Source: Bacillota bacterium
GTDB taxonomy: Bacteria > Bacillota > Clostridia > Christensenellales > CAG-138
Reading direction: 5' to 3'
NCBI GenBank assembly: GCA_016286445.1
Contig: JAEESS010000029.1
Coordinates: 1-32,061 of the forward strand
Length of the DNA stretch: 32,061 nucleotides
How positions within the stretch are numbered: the first letter of the stretch is position 1; every line of letters begins with the position of its first letter. Below, in pieces: positions 1 through 6,867 of this stretch. The notes beneath the pieces were generated by a model. The model made no database searches and was not told where the DNA came from. It saw only the letters and a list, made by a program, of their open reading frames with translations. Made by a program: the position numbers and the translations under genes.

Positions 1-533
1 GCGATCGTCCCGCCGTTTCCGGCGCCGCCGTCCGCCATGCCGCTGAACATGCCGGTCATCGGCAGCACGAAGCAGCTTAAAAAGAACACGCCGTGGATCA
101 TCAGCAGCGCCTTGAGCCACTTGTCCGTCCTGCGTTCCGCCTGCATCGACAGCCCGATGAAGAACGTGGACAGCGCCATCATGCCGTAGCCTAAAAGATC
201 GTAGTTGAACAGCAGCCCGCCGCGCCGGTAATCGAGCACCTTCGCCGCCTGTTCGTTCAGGGCTTCCGTGCGGACGCTTGTCGTCTGCGCAAAATAGACA
301 AGCAGGATCAGCGTCGCATAGATGGCGGCAAGCACGACGCCGACGTTCGCCGCAACGCGCCGGTCCTCTCCGCTCTCGTGCTGAAAGCCCGCCGCCGTCA
401 TGAGATAGCCGAGCGGCAGGAACATGCACACAAGATACGAACCGAACGTGAAATCCACGATCATGCACAGCGCAAACAAAAATACCGAAACCGTCACGAT
501 CGCCGCGCCGATCCTTGCAATCCATCTGTTCAT
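1..533 (-). CDS. Multi-pass membrane protein, 3' end outside the window
   Basis: An open frame runs on the minus strand from an ATG at 531-533 to the window edge without a stop (177 residues seen). GGAGG lies 8 bases upstream of the ATG, which fixes the start. The protein has about five hydrophobic segments (near residues 8-30, 32-47, 61-82, 114-130 and 145-163), separated by a charged loop (HESGEDRR) and a loop ending in YRRGG. No catalytic motif is visible and I do not recognise the family. It starts 18 bases after the four-helix-bundle gene with no terminator between, so the two may be co-transcribed. Certain as a gene, unknown in function. Confidence 0.8.
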   Translation of the reverse strand, partial: MNRWIARIGAAIVTVSVFLFALCMIVDFTFGSYLVCMFLPLGYLMTAAGFQHESGEDRRVAANVGVVLAAIYATLILLVYFAQTTSVRTEALNEQAAKVLDYRRGGLLFNYDLLGYGMMALSTFFIGLSMQAERRTDKWLKALLMIHGVFFLSCFVLPMTGMFSGMADGGAGNGGTI

Positions 534-551
534 TCGTGTACCTCCGAGATG

Positions 552-923
552 TCAGTCCTCTTTGCTTTTCTCTTGATTTCCCTTTGTGGTGTTGATGGAT
601 GAGATCAGTATCCGTTTGATTTCCAGGCAATCATTCAAAACAGAAGCTGCCATATTCTCATCCAGATAATCAGACTTTTTCAACAGATTCAGCCAATACT
701 CTGTTTCTGCCGTTTCTTTAAGGGCAATATGAAACTTGGCAATAAAATCCGCCTTGCTGTTGCCATACTGCGCCTCATTGACGTTCGCGCCGATAGAAGT
801 ACCGCTGCGTAAAATCTGCTTGGACAAGACTGCTTCATGTTTCGTTTGGACAAGATAACGGTGCAGCTTAACGATCCGTGCGCCGAAATCAATGGATTTA
901 TCGATCAAAATGTTTTCCTTCAT
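552..923 (-). CDS. Four-helix bundle protein (23S rRNA intervening-sequence protein family)
   Basis: The 123-residue protein shows the hallmarks of the small four-helix-bundle/S23 family: SIDFGARIVKLHRYL at the N-terminus, then LSKQILRSGTSIGANVNEA, then FIAKFHIALKETAETEYWL. These helices resemble proteins encoded in 23S rRNA intervening sequences and Avd-like accessory proteins of diversity-generating retroelements. No reverse transcriptase or variable repeat is visible here, so a retroelement role is not supported. The gene is visibly more AT-rich than its neighbours, which suggests acquisition. The ribosome binding site is weak (GGTGATGG just before the ATG). A good vegetative promoter lies directly upstream. 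Family call is firm; cellular function is unknown. Confidence 0.88.
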   Translation of the reverse strand: MKENILIDKSIDFGARIVKLHRYLVQTKHEAVLSKQILRSGTSIGANVNEAQYGNSKADFIAKFHIALKETAETEYWLNLLKKSDYLDENMAASVLNDCLEIKRILISSINTTKGNQEKSKED

Positions 924-938
924 ACCATCACCAATTGC

Positions 939-967
939 ATTATATCGAAAAAAGCCGCTTTTCGCAA
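939..967 (-). promoter_or_regulatory. Vegetative promoter of the four-helix-bundle gene
   Basis: Read on the minus strand: TTGCGA at 962-967, a 17-base spacer, and a perfect TATAAT at 939-944. Transcription would begin near 932, leaving a leader of about 10 bases before the ATG at 923. Confidence 0.75.
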
Positions 968-979
968 CAGATATTCATT

Positions 980-1042
980 TTTCAGTTTTCAGTATTCATT
1001 TAGAAAATCCTGTCACGGTATAATGAATACTTAAAACTGAAA
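980..1042. repeat. Long AT-rich inverted repeat
   Basis: Arms of 21 bases at 980-1000 and 1022-1042 are complementary at 20 of 21 positions, with a 21-base loop. The arms are built of short units such as TTTTCAGT and TATTCATT, and similar units continue outward (972-979 and 1043-1060). The AT-rich composition contrasts sharply with the GC-rich surroundings. It lies just upstream of the four-helix-bundle promoter and may belong to the same acquired segment. Confidence 0.7.
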
Positions 1043-1107
1043 ACTTAAGAATGAAAAATACAAAACAAAAATCCTACCGCCGATGCGACAGGATTTTCGC
1101 TTTTTTC
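1004..1107. repeat. Overlapping alternative hairpins (AAAATCCT/AGGATTTT)
   Basis: AAAATCCTGTC at 1004-1014 is perfectly complementary to GACAGGATTTT at 1087-1097. A second AAAATCCT at 1068-1075 can pair with the same right arm, giving a compact hairpin followed by CGCTTTTTT. The two pairings exclude each other, and the longer one encloses the right arm of the 980-1042 repeat. The compact hairpin could act as a plus-strand terminator; no plus-strand gene is seen upstream. Confidence 0.5.
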
Positions 1108-1137
1108 TTCATTAGCCCTTATCGGGCGACTTCATTG

Positions 1138-1169
1138 AAAAAAGCACTTGCTTTTGCAAGTGCTTTTTT
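1138..1169 (-). terminator. Intrinsic terminator after the tRNA pair
   Basis: AGCACTTGC and GCAAGTGCT form a perfect stem with a TTTT loop, flanked by A and T tracts on both sides, so it can work in either direction. It begins 2 bases after the CCA end of tRNA-Lys and most likely ends the tRNA transcript. Confidence 0.85.
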
Positions 1170-1170
1170 C

Positions 1171-1247
1171 TGGTACCCCCTCAGGGATTCGAACCCTGGA
1201 CACCCTGATTAAGAGTCAGGTGCTCTAGCCAGCTGAGCTAAGGAGGC
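1171..1247 (-). tRNA. tRNA-Lys (anticodon CTT)
   Basis: The reverse complement folds as a 77-base cloverleaf. The acceptor stem GCCTCCT pairs with AGGGGGT (one terminal G-U), the anticodon arm is CCTGA-CTCTTAA-TCAGG with anticodon CTT, and the T arm contains GGTTCGAATCC. The CCA end is encoded. It lies 4 bases downstream of tRNA-Gly and shares its promoter. Confidence 0.96.
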
Positions 1248-1251
1248 ATAT

Positions 1252-1327
1252 TGGAGCGGGAAACGGGGCTCGAACCCGCCACCTCAGCCTTGGCAAGGCT
1301 GCGCTCTACCAAATGAGCTATTCCCGC
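1252..1327 (-). tRNA. tRNA-Gly (anticodon GCC)
   Basis: The reverse complement folds as a 76-base cloverleaf with acceptor stem GCGGGAA/TTCCCGC, anticodon arm CAGCC-TTGCCAA-GGCTG with anticodon GCC, and a GGTTCGAGCC T arm. CCA is encoded. It is the first gene of a two-tRNA transcript from a consensus promoter. Confidence 0.96.
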
Positions 1328-1338
1328 GAACAGATGAT

Positions 1339-1367
1339 ATTATAGCGTCTCATCTGTTATTTGTCAA
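1339..1367 (-). promoter_or_regulatory. Consensus promoter of the tRNA-Gly/tRNA-Lys unit
   Basis: On the minus strand, TTGACA (1362-1367), a 17-base spacer and TATAAT (1339-1344): a perfect match to the housekeeping sigma consensus, ending 11 bases before the first tRNA base. Confidence 0.93.
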
Positions 1368-1398
1368 CAATAATTTTTTGTATTCCAAAAATATACGA

Positions 1399-3186
1399 TC
1401 AGTCGCCGTCGACCGGCTGTGCGCCCCATCCCGCCATGCGATCCATGACCGCATACAGTGCAAGATACTTTTCATCGATCATGCCGGTCGTTTCCCCAAA
1501 CTCCATGAGCCGGGTCGAATCCGTGTTGTTCTCCCACGCGGGCAGTCCCGCGCCGTTCGGATCGCCGGTTTTCACAAAGTTCAGAACATAGCCGGTCATG
1601 GCTTTCTGAAGCGCGTAATCCGCATCGTTGAACAATCCGGAGTTTGCCGGCAGATTGCCGTACACATAGATCATTTCCCCGCTGTGCCACGGTCCGAGCC
1701 TGCCGTTGTGCTTGCTGAAGTAATACTCCCAGACCGGAATGCCGTTCTCCGCCGCAAGGCGGTTCAGGCAATAATGCGGATAGTTGAAGAAGATCGCGCC
1801 GTAGATCTGCGCCCACATGTCCTTCGCCTCCGCGTCGGTTTTCGGGCTGTAGATCTTCAGCACGTCGTCCGCACTGTCCTTGAAGAACGCGCGGATGCGC
1901 TTCTCGTAATCTTTCATGCTTGCATGTCCGAGGATCAAAAACGGTCCGCTTTCCTCGGAGTTATACCCGTGCAGGATCGCCTGCTCGTTGTGCACGCCCT
2001 TCCGGTACGATTCATACGGCGTCTCGGTGAGCGCATAGCCGTCGACCGTCATGAAGTGCTGGGTATACGCCTCATTCACGATCGTCTTTGCATCGAGCGC
2101 GCGAAGCTCCTCCGGCGTGTTCACACGGTACCGTTCCTTCAGCTCTTTGCCGGAAGCGATCGCGTCGTCGAACGTGCGGAACGAATGCGGCGGTTCGATC
2201 GACGCTACGGTCGAGCTTTCGAGGAGGACATTTTTGAACAGCCCCTTCGCAAGCGGAGAGGTGCAGATGGCGCTGACGCTTGCGGAGCCTGCGGACTCGC
2301 CCGCAAGCGTGATGTTTTGAGGATCGCCGCCGAACGCCGCAATATTGTCGCGCACCCATTCAAGCGCCTTGATCTGATCCAGCAGTCCGTAGTTGCCGGT
2401 CGTGCCGTTCGGAGATTCCGCCCTCAAGCCCTCATCCGCAAGATAGCCGAACACGCCGAGCCGGTAACCGAGGTTCACCACGACGACGCCTTCGCGCGCA
2501 AGTCCCGTTCCGGCATAATCGCCGTACCACGGCTGACCGGTCTGCAGCGTGCCGCCGTGGATATAGACCAGCACGGGCAATCCTTCGGTCTTGCCCGCGG
2601 GCTTCCATACGTTGACATAGAGCCCGTCCTCGCTGACCGCGGGGCGGTAGTTGTCCGAAAGCGAGATCCGATAATCATGGAATCCGATGATCTGTTTGAG
2701 GCTGCTGACGATCGGCTGCTCCACGGGCTGCATGCACATCGGCGCAAAATGATCCGCGTCGAGCACGCCGTTCCATGCGTCCGGATCCTGCGGCTCGCGC
2801 CAGCGAAGGTCGCCCACCGGCGGCTTTGCGTACGGAATACCGGCATACAGCTCTACCCTGCCTTCGTCGATCAGCACGCCGCGCACGTCGCCCTTTTCCA
2901 GCGAAACGGTCTCGGTATAGGTCGGCGTACGTCCCTCGTATGCCGGAACACGCTTCATCGGCGGCCACGTCAGCAGCAGGATCAGCACGAACGCGCCGAT
3001 CCACCCGAGCCAGCCGAGCGCTTTCCAGTACCACTTGCCGCCGTGCAGCACCTTAACGAACAGCACGGCAAAGCCCGCCGTTACCGCGAGCAGCAGAAGA
3101 AACCCGAAAACGGTGTTCTTGTTGAGCTCCAGCACTGCGAGCATAAGCAGAAACAGCAGTGAACCGACAATTCCGAATCCAACCAT
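1399..3186 (-). CDS. Membrane-anchored type-B carboxylesterase
   Basis: A 595-residue alpha/beta-hydrolase of the carboxylesterase/lipase type-B family, which hydrolyses carboxylic esters. Three hydrophobic segments (about 4-20, 27-46 and 57-73) precede the catalytic domain, which starts near residue 90 and would lie outside the membrane. The oxyanion-hole HGG is at 210-212, the nucleophile Ser298 in GESAG, the likely acid Glu411 or Glu412 in SEESGPF, and the likely His501 in GPWHSGE. The frame stays open to an ATG at 3237, but that codon lies inside the promoter spacer. The ATG at 3184-3186 has GGGGGA 6 bases upstream and is chosen. Family members in Gram-positives usually lack three leading membrane segments. 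The substrate cannot be inferred. Confidence 0.9.
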   Translation of the reverse strand: MVGFGIVGSLLFLLMLAVLELNKNTVFGFLLLLAVTAGFAVLFVKVLHGGKWYWKALGWLGWIGAFVLILLLTWPPMKRVPAYEGRTPTYTETVSLEKGDVRGVLIDEGRVELYAGIPYAKPPVGDLRWREPQDPDAWNGVLDADHFAPMCMQPVEQPIVSSLKQIIGFHDYRISLSDNYRPAVSEDGLYVNVWKPAGKTEGLPVLVYIHGGTLQTGQPWYGDYAGTGLAREGVVVVNLGYRLGVFGYLADEGLRAESPNGTTGNYGLLDQIKALEWVRDNIAAFGGDPQNITLAGESAGSASVSAICTSPLAKGLFKNVLLESSTVASIEPPHSFRTFDDAIASGKELKERYRVNTPEELRALDAKTIVNEAYTQHFMTVDGYALTETPYESYRKGVHNEQAILHGYNSEESGPFLILGHASMKDYEKRIRAFFKDSADDVLKIYSPKTDAEAKDMWAQIYGAIFFNYPHYCLNRLAAENGIPVWEYYFSKHNGRLGPWHSGEMIYVYGNLPANSGLFNDADYALQKAMTGYVLNFVKTGDPNGAGLPAWENNTDSTRLMEFGETTGMIDEKYLALYAVMDRMAGWGAQPVDGD

Positions 3187-3215
3187 AACGATCCCCCAAT
3201 CCTGTACTGTATCTG

Positions 3216-3244
3216 ATTGTAGCGTATCCCGGTTCATCCGTCAA
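3216..3244 (-). promoter_or_regulatory. Promoter of the carboxylesterase gene
   Basis: Minus strand TTGACG (3239-3244), 17-base spacer, TACAAT (3216-3221). The upstream in-frame ATG at 3235-3237 falls within the spacer, which excludes it as the start. Confidence 0.82.
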
Positions 3245-3255
3245 TCGCGGATATC

Positions 3256-3283
3256 AAAAACCCCGCATGAAAGCGGGGTTTTG
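3256..3283 (-). terminator. Intrinsic terminator of the cohesin-like/Ig/FN3 gene
   Basis: AAAACCCCGC and GCGGGGTTTT arms around a short loop, with a T tract on the minus strand, 13 bases after the stop codon at 3296. It separates this gene from the esterase promoter. Confidence 0.88.
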
Positions 3284-3295
3284 AAGGACTGTATG

Positions 3296-4948
3296 TTATT
3301 TAACTTTGCAGTTCTTGGCTTCGGACCAGCCGCCGTAGTAGGTCATGCCGTCGAACTCATGGTACGAACGGATGACGACGTAGTAGGTCTTGCCGGAGGT
3401 CAGGGACTTGATGACCGTCTGCGCCGTTGCCGGATTGGTGATCTTGATCGCCTTGACGTCCTTGGTGAACTTCGCATCGGTTGCGTACTTGATCTGGTAG
3501 CCGGTGAAGTTCTTGGAGGGTTCCCACTTGACCGTCATCTGCTTGCTGCCTGCAGTGACGCTGACCAGCTTGCGGGTGGTGATGCGGACGGTGGTCTTCA
3601 GCGGACCGACCATGCCGAGGTTGAAGTTGCCGGACGGCTCGTTGACATTGCCGCCGATCTCTGCCTGCGCGATCGGATCCGTGCGGCGCGCGAAGTATGC
3701 CTTGACGCCGTACTGATAACGCGTGCCCGCAAAGGTCTTGTGCGCCTCGTCATGACCGTCGAGATACTCAAGCGCGGTCGTGTTGTCCCAGCGTGCGAAC
3801 GCCGTCCAACCATCGGTCGTGGTGCTCCATGCACGGCGGTAAATGACGTAGCCTGCCGCATCCTCAACCGGCGCCCAGGTGACCTTGATGCCGTTTTCGA
3901 CGTTCTCAACATACGTCTCGGTCGTTGCCGGCAGATAGATCTTGAAGGAAAGCATCGCTTCGCCGGAATATGCGCCCTTGAAATAGACGAACAGGTAACC
4001 CGTGCCGGGCATCGTGTTCTCTTTGTACTCGAAGTCGTAATTCTCCGGCGCGATGACGGTCTCGCCGTCCTCTTCGTAGACGGTGAACGCCGGCTCATGC
4101 TTGCCCGCCTCATGGTTCCAGATGACGTACGGCGTTTCGCCCTTATACTCGACTTCGCCCTCGTTGAACTTGACAATGCCGGTGAACTCCGGTCCGAGGA
4201 TCGTGACGTCGAACGTTGCGGTCTTGCCCTCGTACGTTACGGTGAGGGTGCAGACGCCCGCTTTTTCGCTGCTGAAGCCTTCGACCATGTCCGCCGTCAG
4301 ATCAACGGTCTCTTCGGTTCCGTTGCTGTAAACGACCTTGATCTTGCCGCCGGTCAGATCCAGCTCTTCGCCGATCTGATATTCCTTCTTCTCGGGAGGA
4401 ACGATCTCGATGGATTCGACCGTGATCTCCTCTTCGGAAACGGTGTACGGTGCGAAATCCGCAGCGATGTCATGCGCCGTGACGACGGAAGCATTGTCTG
4501 CGTAGGTCTCCGCAACAGCGTCCTTCAGAAGCCCGAGCGCGATCTCGGCGCCGGCTTCCAGATTCTCGGCGACCTTGAAGTACAGCGCTGCGACTGCTGT
4601 TTCCTCGGTAACCTTCACGCCTTCGGAAGTCATTGTAATGCGGAGCGTGCCCGGCGTCACGTCATTAACGACCGCCATGTTGAAGGCGTCATCCTTTTCG
4701 AGATTGACAAAGGTGATCTGTCCGGGATCGTAGGTCAGAGCAAAGGTCAGCGTCAGAAGCGTATCCTCGACCGTTCCGTTCAGAGCAACGTCGACCTTCA
4801 GCAGCTGTTCGCCGTTGACCGGCACCGTATTTTCGTTCACATCGCCGCCCTTGATCACGAGCGTGAAATCCGCATCGTCCGCAGCCGTTACGGACACGAA
4901 CGCAAAGACCATCACGAGAGAAAGGAGCATTGCCAACAGTTTCTTCAT
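3296..4948 (-). CDS. Secreted cohesin-like / Ig-like / fibronectin type III protein
   Basis: A 550-residue exported protein. The signal peptide MKKLLAMLLSLVMVFAFVSVT ends near A22. It is followed by a cohesin-like beta-sandwich (about 27-173, with LTFALTYDPGQITFVNLE), a bacterial Ig-like domain (about 178-251, GGKIKVVYSNGTEETVDL), a beta domain (about 253-340, with YEKENT-like NYDFEYKENT) and two FN3-type domains (343-459 and 461-550). No enzyme motif, LPXTG anchor or dockerin is visible, so an extracellular binding or scaffold role is the likeliest, but this is inference. The frame extends upstream past 4948; GGAGG 10 bases before the ATG at 4946-4948 and the signal peptide fix the start. 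The next gene upstream is a paralog lacking the Ig-like domain. It has its own promoter and terminator. Confidence 0.85.
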   Translation of the reverse strand: MKKLLAMLLSLVMVFAFVSVTAADDADFTLVIKGGDVNENTVPVNGEQLLKVDVALNGTVEDTLLTLTFALTYDPGQITFVNLEKDDAFNMAVVNDVTPGTLRITMTSEGVKVTEETAVAALYFKVAENLEAGAEIALGLLKDAVAETYADNASVVTAHDIAADFAPYTVSEEEITVESIEIVPPEKKEYQIGEELDLTGGKIKVVYSNGTEETVDLTADMVEGFSSEKAGVCTLTVTYEGKTATFDVTILGPEFTGIVKFNEGEVEYKGETPYVIWNHEAGKHEPAFTVYEEDGETVIAPENYDFEYKENTMPGTGYLFVYFKGAYSGEAMLSFKIYLPATTETYVENVENGIKVTWAPVEDAAGYVIYRRAWSTTTDGWTAFARWDNTTALEYLDGHDEAHKTFAGTRYQYGVKAYFARRTDPIAQAEIGGNVNEPSGNFNLGMVGPLKTTVRITTRKLVSVTAGSKQMTVKWEPSKNFTGYQIKYATDAKFTKDVKAIKITNPATAQTVIKSLTSGKTYYVVIRSYHEFDGMTYYGGWSEAKNCKVK

Positions 4949-4993
4949 AGGTTCTTTTCCTCCTGCTAAATGATACGGGCCGCTGAGCCTTCT

Positions 4994-5015
4994 TCCGATC
5001 GGATCGCCGATCGGA
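4994..5015 (-). other. Hairpin in the 5' leader of the cohesin-like gene
   Basis: TCCGATC and GATCGGA arms (7 bp, perfect) around an 8-base loop, inside a leader of about 140 bases between the predicted start of transcription and the ATG at 4948. The sequence is also rich in GATCGG repeats. No known riboswitch motif was recognised. Confidence 0.4.
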
Positions 5016-5094
5016 CGTGCAGCTGTCACGAAACCTCGCAGATGACGGCGCATGAACACAGAATTGTTCACAGTATCGTCATACTTTCTGATAC

Positions 5095-5123
5095 ATCATA
5101 CCATACTCTTTTTGCTTTTGCAA
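5095..5123 (-). promoter_or_regulatory. Promoter of the cohesin-like/Ig/FN3 gene
   Basis: Minus strand TTGCAA (5118-5123), 17-base spacer, TATGAT (5095-5100). It shows that this gene is transcribed separately from its upstream paralog. Confidence 0.7.
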
Positions 5124-5223
5124 GACTTACCGATAAAAAATATACAAATGAAACAAATCCTTCTCCGGCAGTCCGCCGGTCCGCAAATAACGTTCCGAGA
5201 CGGCTCTGTCGACGTCGTTTTTT

Positions 5224-6651
5224 TCAGGTCGTCTTGGTGAAAAGCACGTTCGACCACTGCCCGTAATAATTCATTCCCTCGAAAACCTGATAGGAGCGGA
5301 TCCTCACATAATAGACCTTTCTGGACGACAGACCGTACAAAACGGTCTCATATGTTTTCGGATCGCTGATCTTGATGTCCTTTGCGTTCTCCTTGAAATT
5401 GATATCGGTTGCGTACTGGATCTGATAGCCGGTAAAGTTTTTCGAGCCGGACCACCGGACCGAGATGCAGGCTCTGCCGGGCACAACGTCTTCCAGCGTG
5501 CGTGTGGTGATGCGCACCGTCGTTTTCAGCGGTCCGACGATGCCGAGATTGTAATTGTCCATCGGATCGAACGGATATGCCTTGACGCCGTACTGGTAGC
5601 GGGTCCCCGCATAGACGTTGGTATCGACCCAGGTCGTTCGCGTTGTGTTGTTCCAGCGTTCAAAGGACGTCCATCCCGCGCTTTGCCGATTCCATGCGCG
5701 GCGATAAATGACATATCCCCTTGCGCCGGTAACCGCTTTCCACGTCAGCCTGACGCCGTCCTCCACATTTTCGGCATAGGTCGTTTCGGTTGCGGGCAGG
5801 TAGATCTTGAACGTTCTTGTGACCTTCCCCGCATAGCCGTTCCGGAACGCCGCGATCACATACGCGGTGCCCGCCTCGGTATTGTTCTGATAGCTCAGAC
5901 GGTAATAGGACGAATCCACCGTCTTCCCCGTCTCTTTGTTGCGAACCGTCACGCGCGGCGTCTGCGGCTTGCCCGTTCGGATCACATACGGCATGCTGCC
6001 GAGATAGCTGACCGCGCCGGAGGCGAACACGATCTCCGCGTCGATCTCCTCGCCGACCGTGCTTTCGGAAAGCGTGTAGGGCGTGAGATCCGCGCCGACC
6101 GTGCGTCTGGTATAGTCCGCGTCGCCGGTCTGATCGCTCATGCGGACGGATTCCGCCTCGATTTCGCCGGTGAGCGAAAACGTGAACGTCGTTCCCTCCG
6201 TCTGTCCCGACATCGGATAGAAGTACAGCGAGATCAGCGGCTTGTCCTTCCGGATGCGGCAGCCGTAATCGGAGGCGAGCACAAAGCGCAGACGGCCCTT
6301 TGCCGCATTGTTTGCATTGACGATCAGCGAGCGGTCTCCGACGGTCCTGCCCGACGCGTCCACCGCGTAGATCGAATTGACGCCGAGCGACTGCGAATCG
6401 GTCACATACATCAGCTTTGCCGACGGAAAACCGAGGTCGAACGAAAGCGCCGTCAGCAGTTTGGCGTCCGTAACGCCATCGAAATATACGTCGACGCGCA
6501 GCGCGTCCTCCCCATCGATCTCGGTCATGTACGCGCTCGTTTCGCCGCCCGGGATTCTGACCGTATAATCGGTTCCCGCCGCCTGCGCCGCCGGGATCGC
6601 GGCAAACAGCAGAATCGCCGTCAGAATCGCCGCTATGGTTCGCTTCATCAT
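5224..6651 (-). CDS. Secreted cohesin-like / fibronectin type III protein, paralog of the preceding
   Basis: A 475-residue exported protein. Signal peptide about 1-25 (MKRTIAAILTAILLFAAIP, cleavage after AQA), cohesin-like domain about 27-195, beta domain 203-287 (RLSYQNNTEAGTAYVIAAF) and two FN3-type domains (290-384 and 386-475). The C-terminal half is closely similar to the neighbour: both share AENVEDGV/VENVENGI, GYVIYRRAW, AGTRYQYGVKAY, VGPLKTTVRITTR and SKNFTGYQI. It lacks the Ig-like module found in the neighbour. Two adjacent ATGs (6651 and 6648) both suit the GGAGG 5 or 8 bases upstream. An in-frame ATG further upstream lies in the promoter. No enzymatic residues are visible; an extracellular binding function is inferred. 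Confidence 0.85.
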   Translation of the reverse strand: MMKRTIAAILTAILLFAAIPAAQAAGTDYTVRIPGGETSAYMTEIDGEDALRVDVYFDGVTDAKLLTALSFDLGFPSAKLMYVTDSQSLGVNSIYAVDASGRTVGDRSLIVNANNAAKGRLRFVLASDYGCRIRKDKPLISLYFYPMSGQTEGTTFTFSLTGEIEAESVRMSDQTGDADYTRRTVGADLTPYTLSESTVGEEIDAEIVFASGAVSYLGSMPYVIRTGKPQTPRVTVRNKETGKTVDSSYYRLSYQNNTEAGTAYVIAAFRNGYAGKVTRTFKIYLPATETTYAENVEDGVRLTWKAVTGARGYVIYRRAWNRQSAGWTSFERWNNTTRTTWVDTNVYAGTRYQYGVKAYPFDPMDNYNLGIVGPLKTTVRITTRTLEDVVPGRACISVRWSGSKNFTGYQIQYATDINFKENAKDIKISDPKTYETVLYGLSSRKVYYVRIRSYQVFEGMNYYGQWSNVLFTKTT

Positions 6652-6691
6652 GGTTTCCTCCGTTCGGTGCGTCGTTTGCAGATTTGAATAC

Positions 6692-6720
6692 AGTATAGCA
6701 CGAAACCGCCTTCGCCGCAA
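6692..6720 (-). promoter_or_regulatory. Promoter of the cohesin-like/FN3 gene
   Basis: Minus strand TTGCGG (6715-6720), 17-base spacer, TATACT (6692-6697). The -10 box is good and the -35 box is weak. Confidence 0.6.
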
Positions 6721-6742
6721 GTGGAAGCGATTTCCAAAACGG

Positions 6743-6770
6743 AAAAAGCGCCTTCCGCAGAAGGCGCTTT
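6743..6770 (-). terminator. Intrinsic terminator of the foldase/micropeptide operon
   Basis: AAGCGCCTTC and GAAGGCGCTT stem with a short TGCG loop and a T tract on the minus strand, 5 bases after the stop of the 30-residue gene. Confidence 0.88.
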
Positions 6771-6774
6771 GTGT

Positions 6775-6867
6775 TTAACCGCACATGCCGAAGATCATGA
6801 TGATGACGCCGAACAGCATCAGTCCTGCCATGACCCAGCAAACGATGCGAACCGTACGCTGTTTCAT
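6775..6867 (-). CDS. 30-residue membrane micropeptide, translationally coupled
   Basis: A 30-codon frame (MKQRTVRIVCWVMAGLMLF followed by GVIIMIFGMCG) encodes a basic N-terminus and one hydrophobic segment of about 22 residues. It is supported by AAAGGAG 10 bases upstream, an ATGA overlap with the stop of the foldase gene, and a terminator placed 5 bases after its own stop. It resembles in size and plan the single-span peptides often found in Clostridia, but I cannot name a family. It probably inserts in the cytoplasmic membrane; a link to the foldase is inferred only from coupling. Confidence 0.75.
   Translation of the reverse strand: MKQRTVRIVCWVMAGLMLFGVIIMIFGMCG

Noticed and set aside
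552-923. Diversity-generating retroelement accessory (Avd) role for the four-helix-bundle gene
   Set aside because: No reverse transcriptase, template repeat or variable repeat is present in the window.
1378-3162. Long plus-strand open frame of nearly 600 codons opposite the carboxylesterase
   Set aside because: Arg/His/Val-rich translation with no motif, no ribosome site, and it mirrors a well-supported gene. It is a by-product of high GC.
3035-4969. Long plus-strand open frame opposite the secreted cohesin-like protein
   Set aside because: Low-complexity composition typical of antisense frames; the opposite strand has a signal peptide, ribosome site, promoter and terminator.
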